64,000 nt of DNA from Pseudomonas deceptionensis (GCF_900106095.1 NZ_FNUD01000002.1:2749501-2813500); one strand, 5' to 3'. Positions 1 to 8,255 are shown, numbered from the stretch's first letter. Notes: generated from the letters alone by a model not told the origin. Program-made: numbers and translations.

Positions 1-1236
1 GGTCAGCGGGGTACGCAGCAGTTGCCCGCCGGGGAACGGGTAGTGTGGCAGGTCGGCAAAGGCATCAAAGCGCTCTGCCTGACCGCGCAGGGCTTCGGCC
101 AGCACCTTGCCGGCCAGATGGGTGTAAGTCACCCCGTGACCGCTGCAACCTTGCGAGTAATAGATATTGTCGCCAATACGGCCAACTTGAGGCAGACGTG
201 ACAGTGTCAGCAGGAAGTTACCCGTCCACGCGTAGTCAATCTTCACGTCCTTGAGTTGCGGGAAGGCCTTGAGCATTTTTGGCCGGATAATCGACTCGAT
301 ATTGGCCGGGTCGCGCGCGCCGTACACCACGCCACCGCCGAAGATCAGACGCTTGTCGCCGGACAGGCGATAGTAGTCGAGCAGGTAGTTGCAGTCCTCG
401 ACGCAGTAGTCTTGTGGCAGCAGCGTTTTGGCCAGCTCTTCGCTCAACGGCTCGGTGGTGATCACCTGGGTGCCGCATGGCATGGACTTGGATGCCAGCT
501 CGGGCACCAGATTGCCCAGGTAAGCATTGCCGGCCACGATGATGAACTTGGCCCGCACCTTGCCCTCAGGCGTATGCACCACCGGGTTTGCGCCGCGTTC
601 GATACGAATCGCGGGTGACTGTTCGTAAATGGTCCCGCCCAGCGACTCAACAGCTGCGGCTTCACCCAGCGCCAGATTGAGCGGGTGAATATGCCCGCCG
701 CTCATGTCCAGCAGCCCGCCCTGATACTGATCACAGGCGACCACCTCACGAATGCGGCGCTGGTCCAGCAGTTCCAGTTGCGTATTGCCATAACGCTCCC
801 AGAGCTTCTTCTGCGCTTCCAGGTGGCCCATCTGCTTGGCGGTAATGGCTGCAAACACACCGCCGTCTTTCAAGTCGCACTGGATCTGATACTTGGCCAC
901 GCGCTCACGAATGATCTTGCCGCCTTCAAAGGCCATCAGGCCTAACAGCTGCGCCTGCTTGGCGCCGACCGTGCGCTCGATCACATCGATATCGCGGCTA
1001 TAACTGTTAACGATCTGACCGCCATTGCGCCCTGAAGCGCCGAACCCCACCTTCGCGGCTTCCAGTACCGTGACCTTGAACCCGGCCTCCAGCAAAAACA
1101 GCGCACTCGACAGCCCGGTGTAGCCGGCACCGATCACACAGACGTCGGTCTCAACCTCGCCCTGCAGGGCGGGGCGCTCAGGCGCAGGGTTGGCTGAAGC
1201 CGCATAGTAGGACTGGGGATATGGGGTGTTCGACAT
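1..1236 (-). CDS. puuB: Gamma-glutamylputrescine oxidase PuuB, C-terminus cut by window edge
   Basis: FAD-dependent amine oxidase of the DadA/PuuB group. It oxidises gamma-glutamylputrescine to the aldehyde in the gamma-glutamyl putrescine route, in the cytoplasm. I translated this strand by hand: 412 codons are present from the ATG at 1236. The N-terminus has the family SYYAAS motif, then a dinucleotide-binding VIGAGYTGLSSA near residue 35 and GASGRNGGQ near residue 67. Later come SGGHIHPLNLA, MPCGTQVITTE and, near the window edge, SGHGVTYTHLAGK. The match to remembered E. coli PuuB runs along the whole length, and only about 15 residues should be missing. An AGAGG ribosome site lies seven bases before the start. 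The gene is transcribed away from the tRNA gene. Polyamine paralogues called pauB in P. aeruginosa are an alternative name. Confidence 0.88.
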   Translation of the reverse strand, partial: MSNTPYPQSYYAASANPAPERPALQGEVETDVCVIGAGYTGLSSALFLLEAGFKVTVLEAAKVGFGASGRNGGQIVNSYSRDIDVIERTVGAKQAQLLGLMAFEGGKIIRERVAKYQIQCDLKDGGVFAAITAKQMGHLEAQKKLWERYGNTQLELLDQRRIREVVACDQYQGGLLDMSGGHIHPLNLALGEAAAVESLGGTIYEQSPAIRIERGANPVVHTPEGKVRAKFIIVAGNAYLGNLVPELASKSMPCGTQVITTEPLSEELAKTLLPQDYCVEDCNYLLDYYRLSGDKRLIFGGGVVYGARDPANIESIIRPKMLKAFPQLKDVKIDYAWTGNFLLTLSRLPQVGRIGDNIYYSQGCSGHGVTYTHLAGKVLAEALRGQAERFDAFADLPHYPFPGGQLLRTPLT

Positions 1237-1379
1237 TCTGCAGCCTCTGTTTTATATTTTTTACGAGTAAGCCCGATGCTACCTGAGTTGAAATCCGCCC
1301 GCCAGCCACCTGCGGATGAGCATTTTTGCGGTAAAAATAAAAAATTCGACTATTCATAGGGTTAGCTGCAAAAAAGGTG

Positions 1380-1407
1380 TTGACACCCCTCCGCAAATCT
1401 ATAGAAT
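1380..1407 (+). promoter_or_regulatory. Sigma-70 promoter of tRNA-Val
   Basis: A consensus -35 TTGACA at 1380-1385 and a near-consensus -10 TAGAAT at 1402-1407 are separated by 16 bases. The predicted start of transcription is about 7-10 bases before the mature tRNA 5' end. This is a strong stable-RNA type promoter. Confidence 0.75.
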
Positions 1408-1420
1408 GCGACCCCACAGC

Positions 1421-1497
1421 AGGCACGTAGCTCAGTTGGTTAGAGCACCACCTTGACATGGTGGGGGTCGTTGGTTCGAGTCCAATCGCGCCTACCA
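1421..1497 (+). tRNA. tRNA-Val (anticodon GAC)
   Basis: A 77-nt cloverleaf with encoded CCA. The anticodon stem CCACC/GGTGG encloses the loop TTGACAT, so the anticodon is GAC at 1455-1457. The D-arm AGCTCAGTTGGTTAGAGC and T-arm GGTTCGAGTCC are standard. The acceptor stem AGGCACG/CGCGCCT pairs except for one A-C opposition at the fifth pair. It lies alone, with its own promoter and terminator. Confidence 0.96.
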
Positions 1498-1527
1498 AAC
1501 AAAATCCGCTCTGCTGGGCGGTCTAGA

Positions 1528-1557
1528 AGGGCTCACCGAAAGGTGGGCCCTTTTTTG
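1528..1557 (+). terminator. Rho-independent terminator of tRNA-Val
   Basis: A ten-pair stem (1528-1537 with 1542-1551, one G-T pair) closed by a GAAA tetraloop is followed by a run of six T. It lies 30 bases after the tRNA. Confidence 0.88.
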
Positions 1558-1713
1558 TTGCCTGCGATTTGCAAAGCTTTTGCAAAACCCCTGCTTTAGA
1601 ACGCCCAATGCTCGCTTGTAACGGCACCATGCTCAGCAGCTCTTTGGAGATAGTTCCTTGGGGAGTTCTCAGTAAGGCATTGCTGTACTCCTGGCAGACT
1701 GTAGCCGCATGGT

Positions 1714-2097
1714 TTAGATGAACTGGTGGTAAACCTTGGCGATGACTTTCCACACGCCATCCACGCGGATCAATGTCAGGTAGTCGTTATAGTCGGCACC
1801 AATGGCGTCATTTTCCATGTCGACGCGTACCACGGCTGTGGTCGGTGTAATCGCCAGCACATCCAGGCGGGTGGTGATTTCAGGGGCCTTGCCGTTCTTG
1901 TTGATGAAGTCAAACAGGTTGGCAATGGGGCCGCCCAGTAGCTCGCCGTTGGTGAAGCCGTACATGACTGCATCTTTGTGGAAAGCCTGCGCCACTTCGT
2001 CACTGCTGCCGTTGCGCAGGCCGTTTACGTACTTCTGAGCTACCGCAATTACTGCGTCGTATTCAGTGGTGGGAACGGTCTTGATGTTCTTGCTCAT
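1714..2097 (-). CDS. NTF2-like / putative lumazine-binding family protein
   Basis: A 127-residue protein of the NTF2/SnoaL-like fold (Lumazine_bd_2 group). It resembles small cone-shaped proteins with residues such as VAQKYVNGLRNGSSDEVAQAF near position 20 and a VDGVWKVIAKVYH ending, typical of this fold. Many members are catalytically silent or bind small ligands, so the function is not predictable. AGGAG precedes the ATG at 2097 by seven bases. It follows the alkene reductase gene on the same strand with a 58-bp gap and is probably co-transcribed with it and the TetR gene. A role in the same electrophile response is inferred from position only. Confidence 0.8.
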   Translation of the reverse strand: MSKNIKTVPTTEYDAVIAVAQKYVNGLRNGSSDEVAQAFHKDAVMYGFTNGELLGGPIANLFDFINKNGKAPEITTRLDVLAITPTTAVVRVDMENDAIGADYNDYLTLIRVDGVWKVIAKVYHQFI

Positions 2098-2155
2098 GAT
2101 GTTGCTCCTGTTTGAAATGGGGGGCGTCGGCGCGGGGGGGGGTGTGCGACGTTCC

Positions 2156-3271
2156 TTAGTAGTTGCCAGTCGGCCAGTCGGTGTATCCCTTGGCGCCGCC
2201 GCCGTAGTAGCTCTCTCTCGGAGCGATGGTCAGCGCTGCACCACGCCGCAGACGCTCTACCAGATCGGGATTGGAGATGAACAGGCGGCCGAAGGCTACG
2301 GCGTCGATCTTGTTCTGGGCGCGGCGCTCGATGGCCATTTCCAGGTCGTAGTTGTTGTTACCGATGTAGGGCCCTGTGAACAAGCCGCTCAGGTAATCCA
2401 TATCGATGCCTTCGGGAACTTCACGACTGGTCGCCGTAGCGCCCTCAACGAAGTGCATGTAGGCCAGGTTCAGCTTGTTCAACTCGGGGATTAGATGCCC
2501 GAACAGACCCATGACGTTGCTGTCTGGAGGCGTGTTTCCAGCGTCCGGTGTTACCGGCGACAGACGGATGCCCACACGGTCGTTGCCCCAGATTTCGATC
2601 ACCGCCCGAGTGACTTCAAGCGTCAGGCGCGCCCGGTTTTCGATCGAACCACCGTACTGGTCGGTTCGCTGATTAGTGGAGTCGCGCAGGAACTGGTCGA
2701 GCAGGTAGCTATTGGCTGAATGCACTTCCACCCCATCGAAACCGGCGCGCTTGGCATTTCGTGCAGCAACGCGGTATTGCTCAATGATGCCGGGAATTTC
2801 GTTGGTTTCCAGCGCGCGCGGTGTAGACACCGGAACGAAGCCTTTGGTGGTGTAAGTACTGCCTTGTGCCTTGATTGCCGAGGGGGCGACCGGCGCCTGG
2901 CCGTTGGGTTGTAGTTCGACGCTGGAGAAACGGCCGACGTGCCACAGCTGCAACACAATTTTCCCGCCTTCGGCATGTACGGCATCGGTGACTTTCTTCC
3001 AGCCAGCAGTCTGCTCATCACTCCAGATGCCTGGAGTAGCTGCATAACCACGACCTTGGGCGCAGATGTTGGTCGCTTCGGCGATGATCAGCCCGGCTGA
3101 TGCACGCTGGGCATAGTAGGTAGCGTGCAGTTCGTTGGGGATACCATCCTCGGTGTAACGGCTGCGAGTAACCGGAGCCATGACGATTCGGTTGGCGAGT
3201 TTGATCGCCCCGAAATGGGTGGGTTCGAACAGATCGGTACGTAGAGTGTTGTCAGTCATAAGGGAACTCAT
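2156..3271 (-). CDS. Old Yellow Enzyme family alkene reductase (NemA/XenB-like)
   Basis: A 371-residue FMN-dependent TIM-barrel reductase that reduces activated C=C bonds, N-ethylmaleimide or nitro compounds with NAD(P)H. Family signatures: IVMAPVTRSRYTEDG near residue 30, LQLWHVGRFS near 105, VEVHSANSYLLDQFLRD near 180 and DQYGGSIENRARL near 205. The active-site pair is His-x-x-Asn (HSAN) as in xenobiotic reductase XenB, where other members have His-x-x-His. Two starts are possible: ATG 3271, or ATG 3259, which yields MTDNTL. Neither has a clear Shine-Dalgarno, and the operator at 3277-3291 lies almost against the first one, so 3259 deserves consideration. The gene sits just downstream of a TetR gene in a NemR-NemA-like arrangement, implying induction by electrophiles. 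Confidence 0.92.
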   Translation of the reverse strand: MSSLMTDNTLRTDLFEPTHFGAIKLANRIVMAPVTRSRYTEDGIPNELHATYYAQRASAGLIIAEATNICAQGRGYAATPGIWSDEQTAGWKKVTDAVHAEGGKIVLQLWHVGRFSSVELQPNGQAPVAPSAIKAQGSTYTTKGFVPVSTPRALETNEIPGIIEQYRVAARNAKRAGFDGVEVHSANSYLLDQFLRDSTNQRTDQYGGSIENRARLTLEVTRAVIEIWGNDRVGIRLSPVTPDAGNTPPDSNVMGLFGHLIPELNKLNLAYMHFVEGATATSREVPEGIDMDYLSGLFTGPYIGNNNYDLEMAIERRAQNKIDAVAFGRLFISNPDLVERLRRGAALTIAPRESYYGGGAKGYTDWPTGNY

Positions 3272-3276
3272 GTTAG

Positions 3277-3291
3277 TAGACCAGTCGTCTA
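3277..3291. promoter_or_regulatory. Candidate TetR operator, copy 1
   Basis: TAGACCAGTCGTCTA: the 5-bp arms TAGAC and GTCTA form a dyad. The same 15 bases recur exactly at 3917-3931, ahead of the tetR gene. The half-site recalls the E. coli NemR operator TAGACC. It lies just upstream of the reductase start. Confidence 0.75.
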
Positions 3292-3314
3292 GTTGTGAGG
3301 TAAAAAAAAGCCGC

Positions 3315-3893
3315 TCAACCGAGCAGGCTTTTAGTCATGGTCAGCGCCGATAAAAATGGCTGAGTAGATCGGTTCACTTTAGCCATCAATGATGCGCCCA
3401 GCCAAAGCTGGTACATCGACTCAGCCAGCGCAACGCTATCGCTGGTAACGATGCTGCCATCTTCGACACCGCGCTCGATGCTATCGGTGATCAGACTTAT
3501 GATCCGGGCAGTGCCTTTTTCTAGTACCTGACGCATGACTTCGGAAAGATCGCAGACTTCAGCACCCAACTTCACGACCAGGCATTTGTTGTCGACGGAG
3601 TCGTCATGCTGGGTTTCGCTCCAGTACTGAAAGTACTTAAGGAGGCTTTCAGCTCCACTCGCCTGTTGCTTGAGAATCGGCCTGATACGTGACAGGTACT
3701 CTTCAAAGTACTCATCAAGCAGTGCCTGGCCAAATTCTTCCTTGGATTTAAAATAGTAATAGAACGACCCCTTGGGTACGCCTGCCGTGCTCAACACTTC
3801 GTTAAGACCGACAGCTGTATAGCCTTTTTGGGTCATAAGCGCTCTGGCGACATCAAGGATGTGCTCGCGCATTTCATTAGCAGGTTTCTTCAT
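3315..3893 (-). CDS. TetR family repressor, NemR/AcuR-like
   Basis: A 192-residue one-component repressor. The N-terminal helix-turn-helix spans about residues 10-55 (TAVGLNEVLSTAGVPKGSFYYYFKSKEEF), with the typical TetR recognition helix. The C-terminal part carries the NemR-like stretch DNKCLVVKLGAEVCDLSEVMR near residue 100, whose cysteines could sense electrophiles as in NemR. It is the first gene of a same-strand set tetR - alkene reductase - NTF2-like protein. The identical 15-bp dyads before tetR and before the reductase suggest autoregulation and direct control of the reductase. Confidence 0.9.
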   Translation of the reverse strand: MKKPANEMREHILDVARALMTQKGYTAVGLNEVLSTAGVPKGSFYYYFKSKEEFGQALLDEYFEEYLSRIRPILKQQASGAESLLKYFQYWSETQHDDSVDNKCLVVKLGAEVCDLSEVMRQVLEKGTARIISLITDSIERGVEDGSIVTSDSVALAESMYQLWLGASLMAKVNRSTQPFLSALTMTKSLLG

Positions 3894-3916
3894 AGTGGGC
3901 GCAGCTTAACCAGAAT

Positions 3917-3948
3917 TAGACCAGTCGTCTACAAGAGTCGACGACTGG
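3917..3948. promoter_or_regulatory. Candidate TetR operator, copy 2, with extended inverted repeat
   Basis: The sequence 3917-3931 is identical to the site at 3277-3291. Here it is extended: CCAGTCGTC at 3921-3929 is repeated in perfect inverted form as GACGACTGG at 3940-3948, giving two overlapping half-site pairs. It lies 24 bp before the tetR start, where a repressor would block the promoter. Confidence 0.78.
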
Positions 3949-4479
3949 CGAATTATCCTGGTGGTGCCACGCTGATACATCTGAGGGCAAGATCCAGCGC
4001 CCTCAGGGCGTCGGTCGTGAACATTTGAGCTGATGAAGGCACCTGGCTCGGCCCGGGATGATGGCGGACTGGCTTGCAGTGATGTGTACGCATCGGAGTA
4101 CGATCTGCCTGGCGTATGTCGGCCGTTGGCTACTCAGATCACACTCCGATGCGACCTCCCGTGAGGGATCGGGCAGTTAGCGACAGGCTGTCGTTGGCGC
4201 TGGTTGTTCAGTAAGAACCTTTATAGGTAAGTGAAGCTCGGTCGCGCTAACTTGCACTGTTTTCTGCAGATTTATTTGCGTGCAGCTACTCTGCGCAGCC
4301 ATCCCGCTGTATGGTCACTTTGCCCGGGGAACGCCGGGCTTGAATGACGCCTGCATTGTTTCGCAGAAGGCGCAAGCCGACTTGCGCAGGCTCATCTACG
4401 AGGTTTCTCCGTTGCTTTATGCTGATTCTGTGCTCACGCTGTTAATAAATACGGTTAATTTTTGGGGAGGTTTTGCGTT
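3949..4479. other. Gene-poor, AT-richer intergenic stretch with an 11-bp inverted repeat
   Basis: No supportable gene. The notable element is CGCATCGGAGT at 4089-4099, repeated inverted as ACTCCGATGCG at 4143-4153 with a 43-base loop. An open frame at 4280-4513 has no convincing start site and overlaps the better small gene at 4480, so it was not called. Confidence 0.4.
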
Positions 4480-4620
4480 ATGGAAAATGCATTCAAACAG
4501 CCATTGTTCGTAGTCGGGGTCTCGCTGTCTGCTGTAGGTCTCGCCACTTCAATACCCGGAATCTGGATACCTGGGTGCGTCTTTATGGTTATCGGGTTTA
4601 CGAAAAGAACGCAGGGTTGA
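4480..4620 (+). CDS. 46-residue hydrophobic small protein
   Basis: A short frame preceded by an excellent ribosome site GGGGAGG at 4464-4470, nine bases before the ATG. The product begins MENAFKQPLF and continues with a hydrophobic stretch rich in Val, Leu, Gly and Ile from about residue 8 to 40, containing IPGIWIPG. It ends in the basic tail TKRTQG. This predicts one long or two short membrane segments. I do not recognise the family. It stands alone in the AT-richer island, about 730 bp before the methyltransferase gene. Confidence 0.5.
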   Translation: MENAFKQPLFVVGVSLSAVGLATSIPGIWIPGCVFMVIGFTKRTQG

Positions 4621-5348
4621 GGTAACTTGTGTTCTGCACTTTCTGTCTCTGTGAAGAGGGGGTTATTGCATTGAGAGTGAAGTCCGTCGGCGGCCGGGCT
4701 TCTTGTTTTTATTGAAGGTTTTTAAGTTGCAGGCGTGTGCAAGCTGCCTGTTTAAACAGGGAGGGTAGTAACGCTGATATTGCATTTACAGAACCGTGTT
4801 GTTTGCCAATGGCTGGACCCTCTTGTGTGTGGATAAAAGACCCGTTGACCGGGGTTCGGGTTTTCCGAGTTTATAAACACCTGAAGAACTGACGCCGTTG
4901 TACTGGGGGTGAGGGCTTATTGAATTGTCTACACCAGCGTCCCGATAGCCGCCAGCACAATGATTGCCCGCATGAAAACCACGTTCGCTATCACCATGCT
5001 TTGTTCACACTGTTTGCGTGCGCGGTATAGGCGTCAGTGTAGTCGTGAATTTGCGAAGCGCGCAGTTTACAACGGGCGTTGCAAGAGAAGCTCGCCATCT
5101 GTGTACGTTGTTTTTATTACAACTGTCATAAATCAGGTTGAGCTTAGCCATTTGTCGGAAAGAAATCATTGTGCGGCCCCGTTGGGTGCTGTGCTTCCTG
5201 AGCAGATGTAATTACAAACTTGCGTTTGTTATTTGTGGCACTACACTCCGGCTCCCTGCAGGTAAGCAGGCTTCGGAAAAACCGAATAAGCATTGCATCT
5301 TTAATTCAAAGATACGCAGTTCATTAATACTCAAGGATAGAGGTATAT
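4621..5348. other. Long AT-rich leader region before the methyltransferase gene
   Basis: No supportable gene in 728 bp. A weak hairpin at 4835-4864 (AAAAGACCCG / CGGGTTTT with a bulge) ends in four T and could terminate the small gene upstream. The last 60 bases hold the AGAGG ribosome site at 5339-5343 and an upstream CAAGGAT that resembles an Rsm/Csr GGA contact site. The base composition is visibly lower in GC than the flanking core genes, a hint of acquired DNA. Confidence 0.4.
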
Positions 5349-6380
5349 ATGACGAAGCAAATGCAATCACAGTTGGTACTCAAGAACGAAGATGCTGCAC
5401 TTCACTTGCTGGATCAAACGATGGGTTATACCTATCAGGCAGCCCTGCGGGCAGTAGCACAACTTGGGGTCGCCGATTATCTGGCCGACGGGCCAAAGTC
5501 AGTGGTGGATTTGGCGCAGGCCGTGGGTGCGGAGCCTCAGAAGTTGCAGCGATTGCTGCGAGTTACCGCAACACGGGATATTTTTCGCGAGGTTGAACCC
5601 GGTGTTTTTGAGCTCACGCCGGCCGCAGATTATCTGCGTACCGATGCTGATCATTCACTGCGTTCTGCTGTGCTGATGCTTACCGATGAGACGTTCTGGC
5701 GGCCCATCGGTGAACTGATCGAGAGTGCCCGTGGTAATCCCCCGTTCAGGCACCTGTATGGCAAATCCTTTTTCGAGTACTGGTCGCAGGCGGGTGCCCA
5801 GGCAGAGGATTTTCACGTCGGCATGTCCTCCATGTCGGAAGTGGAGAACATTTTCCTGGTGCGCAGTTATGAGTTCCCTGACGGAGCCACCGTTGCGGAT
5901 ATTGCGGGAGGCTTTGGCGGTTTGCTGCTGCGTGTGCTGCAGACCAATCCCAGCCTCCACGGAATCTTGTACGACCAGCCGCACGTTCTGGAAAGGAACC
6001 GCCTGGGTGAGCTGGCAGACAACTCCCGGTGGGAACTGAGCTCGGGTGATTTCTTCAAGTCCGCACCGAAGGCGGATATTTATCTTCTCAAGTACATCAT
6101 GCATGACTGGCCTGATGAGCAGGCATCGCTGATCCTGAAGAACATCCGCAAAGCCATGAACCCCGGCGCACGCATCCTCATCATGGATCCCCTTATTCCG
6201 GAGGGAAACACGCCGCACTCCGGGAAGTTGATGGACCTGTTGTGCATGGGTATCTACGAAGGCGGCAGGGAACGGACCAAAAAAGAGTTCGAACAGTTGT
6301 TGGCAAGCGCCGATATGCGCTTGAACCGCACTATTGATACGGGCTGCTACGTATCAATTATCGAGGCATGCGCGGTGTAG
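5349..6380 (+). CDS. SAM-dependent O-methyltransferase (plant OMT / PhzM-like family)
   Basis: A 343-residue class I methyltransferase of the caffeate/acetylserotonin OMT type found in natural-product pathways. The N-terminal dimerisation/winged-helix part is about residues 15-100 (RAVAQLGVADYLADGPKSV). The SAM motif is VADIAGGFGGLLLRVLQ near residue 185. The acidic ribose contact LYDQPHV lies near 210. The catalytic region is YLLKYIMHDWPDE near residue 255, whose His-Asp pair matches the general-base His of plant-type OMTs. GARILIMDPLIPEG follows. It lies 100 bp before a flavoprotein gene on the same strand and probably forms a two-gene unit. The product is unknown; tailoring of an aromatic secondary metabolite is an inference. 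Confidence 0.88.
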   Translation: MTKQMQSQLVLKNEDAALHLLDQTMGYTYQAALRAVAQLGVADYLADGPKSVVDLAQAVGAEPQKLQRLLRVTATRDIFREVEPGVFELTPAADYLRTDADHSLRSAVLMLTDETFWRPIGELIESARGNPPFRHLYGKSFFEYWSQAGAQAEDFHVGMSSMSEVENIFLVRSYEFPDGATVADIAGGFGGLLLRVLQTNPSLHGILYDQPHVLERNRLGELADNSRWELSSGDFFKSAPKADIYLLKYIMHDWPDEQASLILKNIRKAMNPGARILIMDPLIPEGNTPHSGKLMDLLCMGIYEGGRERTKKEFEQLLASADMRLNRTIDTGCYVSIIEACAV

Positions 6381-6480
6381 TGAATCGTGCGTGAAGCCGC
6401 ATTGAGCATTGGCAAATGATCAATGCGGCTTTGCCTGTGTGGTCAGCCACTGTGTTCTTACTCTTTTCAGAGGCAATCCC

Positions 6481-7974
6481 ATGAATAGACTTGCCATAGT
6501 CGGTGCCGGAGCTGCCGGCGTTGCGACTTTCATCGCTGCGGTCAGGGCGGGTGTTGCGCGAACCATCTATATGATCGATCCGCACCCCGTCGGCCCGGGA
6601 ACAGCATTCTCGAATACGGATCGCGACATTCTCTGTAATACCTCGGTTGATACCATGTCGGTGTTGCACGACGTGCCCCTGGATTTTCTTGAACACTTGA
6701 GTTGCGAAGGCTACGCCTCTACGGCCGAGAGCTTTGTGCCGCGGTTTTTGGTGGGCCGATACCTGGCGAACCGCTTTGTGCAGTATTCCGCCATGGCGCG
6801 GGAGCAGGGTGTGGTCGTCAAATATGTATCGAGTACGTTCAAGGCCCTGAAGATTCATGGCCACCGCCGCTATGAACTGGAGTTTGTTGACTCTCCTCAG
6901 GTGCCGTCCTCATCTCTGATGGTCACTGATGTGGTGTTCTGCACGGGCTTTGGGCCGCCTCGTTTGCCGCTTGTTGCGCAACCTTTTTTCAACCATTCGA
7001 GCTTCATCAAGAATCCTTACCCTGAAGCCAGCATGCTGGCGATGATTCCTGAAAAATCCCGTGTGCTTGTGATGGGCAGCAAACTGTCGGCCATCGACAG
7101 TGCGATCGTTCTCTGTCGCGACGGGCATCAAGTGACCATGCTGTCCCCGTCGGGAGAGTTCCCCGCCGTACGTGCGCGTTTCATGCGCAGCCCAAAGGCA
7201 GCATTCGTTGGCGAAGACATCGCATCCGTCATGGCGCCAGGGGAGGAGGGCTGCAAGACGTACAGTCCTTCGCTGCACTATAGGTACGTCAAATACTTCT
7301 CCAAGGTATTGCGCCAGAACATTGGCAAAGACTGGAGTCAGCAGTTCTCCTATTCATCGACTGTTCTCGGCAGGTTGAAGGAAGAAGTCGAAATTGCAGA
7401 GAGTGGTGATAGCCAGTGGCAGGAATACGTTGTTGATTTCATGCATGCCATTAACGGCGTGCACAACAAGGAAGACGTCTATTTCGACGGCTCTTTCCAC
7501 CCTCGCTTCGAGCGTCTGCTTTACAGGTACATCACGGCACTCGCACTGCCCAACGCCCGCAAACTGTTGAAGTACATTGAAGACGGTGTTCTCTGCGTAC
7601 AGGGCGGTGAAATAAGCGCGATGGATTACTCGGACAGGCGCCCCAATGCATGGAATGTCAGCTGGGGTGGGGAGGTGCATGGCTTTGACACCATTGTTGC
7701 AGCCACGGGCTACTACCAGTCCAGGTATGTCATGAGCGATGACGGCAGGGTCGAGCTGGACGTGACAGGCGAGCGGGGCAGGCATGCGATCACTATCTTG
7801 CCGAGCATGGCCGGTGCGCATGAGAGCTTTGGCGGCAAGGAGAGCATCTGGTTCGTCGGCGCGCCGGCCCGCCCGCGTGTCTGGGTACCGAATGCCCTTG
7901 TTGTGGTTACACCATTGGCAAACCAGGTCATCGAGAGCATGCGCCAGCTTCCACGAGTGGGGGCGGCCGCTTGA
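6481..7974 (+). CDS. FAD/NAD(P)-binding oxidoreductase (NAD_binding_9 / monooxygenase-like)
   Basis: A 497-residue flavoprotein. Starting at ATG 6481 (AGAGGC ribosome site seven bases before it) puts the FAD Rossmann motif LAIVGAGAAGVATFIAA at the extreme N-terminus. A second nucleotide-binding site, VLVMGSKLSAIDSAIVL, lies near residue 200. The FMO-type motif IVAATGYYQSRY lies near residue 410. The architecture fits PF13454-type proteins such as YdhS and is loosely related to N-hydroxylating monooxygenases. The upstream in-frame extension to 6409 has no ribosome site. It is the partner of the O-methyltransferase gene. Together they look like a minimal oxidation/methylation cassette; the substrate is unknown. 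Confidence 0.82.
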   Translation: MNRLAIVGAGAAGVATFIAAVRAGVARTIYMIDPHPVGPGTAFSNTDRDILCNTSVDTMSVLHDVPLDFLEHLSCEGYASTAESFVPRFLVGRYLANRFVQYSAMAREQGVVVKYVSSTFKALKIHGHRRYELEFVDSPQVPSSSLMVTDVVFCTGFGPPRLPLVAQPFFNHSSFIKNPYPEASMLAMIPEKSRVLVMGSKLSAIDSAIVLCRDGHQVTMLSPSGEFPAVRARFMRSPKAAFVGEDIASVMAPGEEGCKTYSPSLHYRYVKYFSKVLRQNIGKDWSQQFSYSSTVLGRLKEEVEIAESGDSQWQEYVVDFMHAINGVHNKEDVYFDGSFHPRFERLLYRYITALALPNARKLLKYIEDGVLCVQGGEISAMDYSDRRPNAWNVSWGGEVHGFDTIVAATGYYQSRYVMSDDGRVELDVTGERGRHAITILPSMAGAHESFGGKESIWFVGAPARPRVWVPNALVVVTPLANQVIESMRQLPRVGAAA

Positions 7975-8048
7975 TGTCATGAGTTGTACTGTCAGTCAGT
8001 GCCTGCGCGCGGCTTGTAGTTGCGCGTTGGCATTTCTCGTCCCCTCGC

Positions 8049-8255
8049 TCATTCAACCTCAAGCGCGGCCTGTATCTGATCGGCATATTTGCCCAGATTA
8101 TCGAGCTCCCATTGAAGCTGGGCAGGGCCGCTTGAGTTTAAGACCTTGGACTGGATCAAGGTCAAAGCAGCGGCAACGGCAAGCTCTCGTCTATTCTGCG
8201 GGCTTGCTGCACCAAAGGGGGTGTCGCCTCTGAGGTTTTTGAAGTGTTCAGACAT
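8049..8255 (-). CDS. Small conserved hypothetical protein (68 aa)
   Basis: The start at 8255 is chosen because AAGGAG lies seven bases before it; the longer frame to 8288 would place the ribosome site inside the gene. The product begins MSEHFKNLRGD and is soluble and mostly helical, with an alanine-rich helix (RRELAVAAALTLIQSKV) and an acidic C-terminal helix (WELDNLGKYADQIQAAL). No domain is recognised. It converges on the flavoprotein gene. Confidence 0.65.
   Translation of the reverse strand: MSEHFKNLRGDTPFGAASPQNRRELAVAAALTLIQSKVLNSSGPAQLQWELDNLGKYADQIQAALEVE

Noticed and set aside
4280..4513. 77-codon frame in the AT-rich island
   Set aside because: No ribosome site, and it overlaps the better supported small gene at 4480 in another frame.
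4960..5596. Frames of 83 and 152 codons before and into the methyltransferase gene
   Set aside because: No domain features; the longer one overlaps the real methyltransferase gene in another frame.
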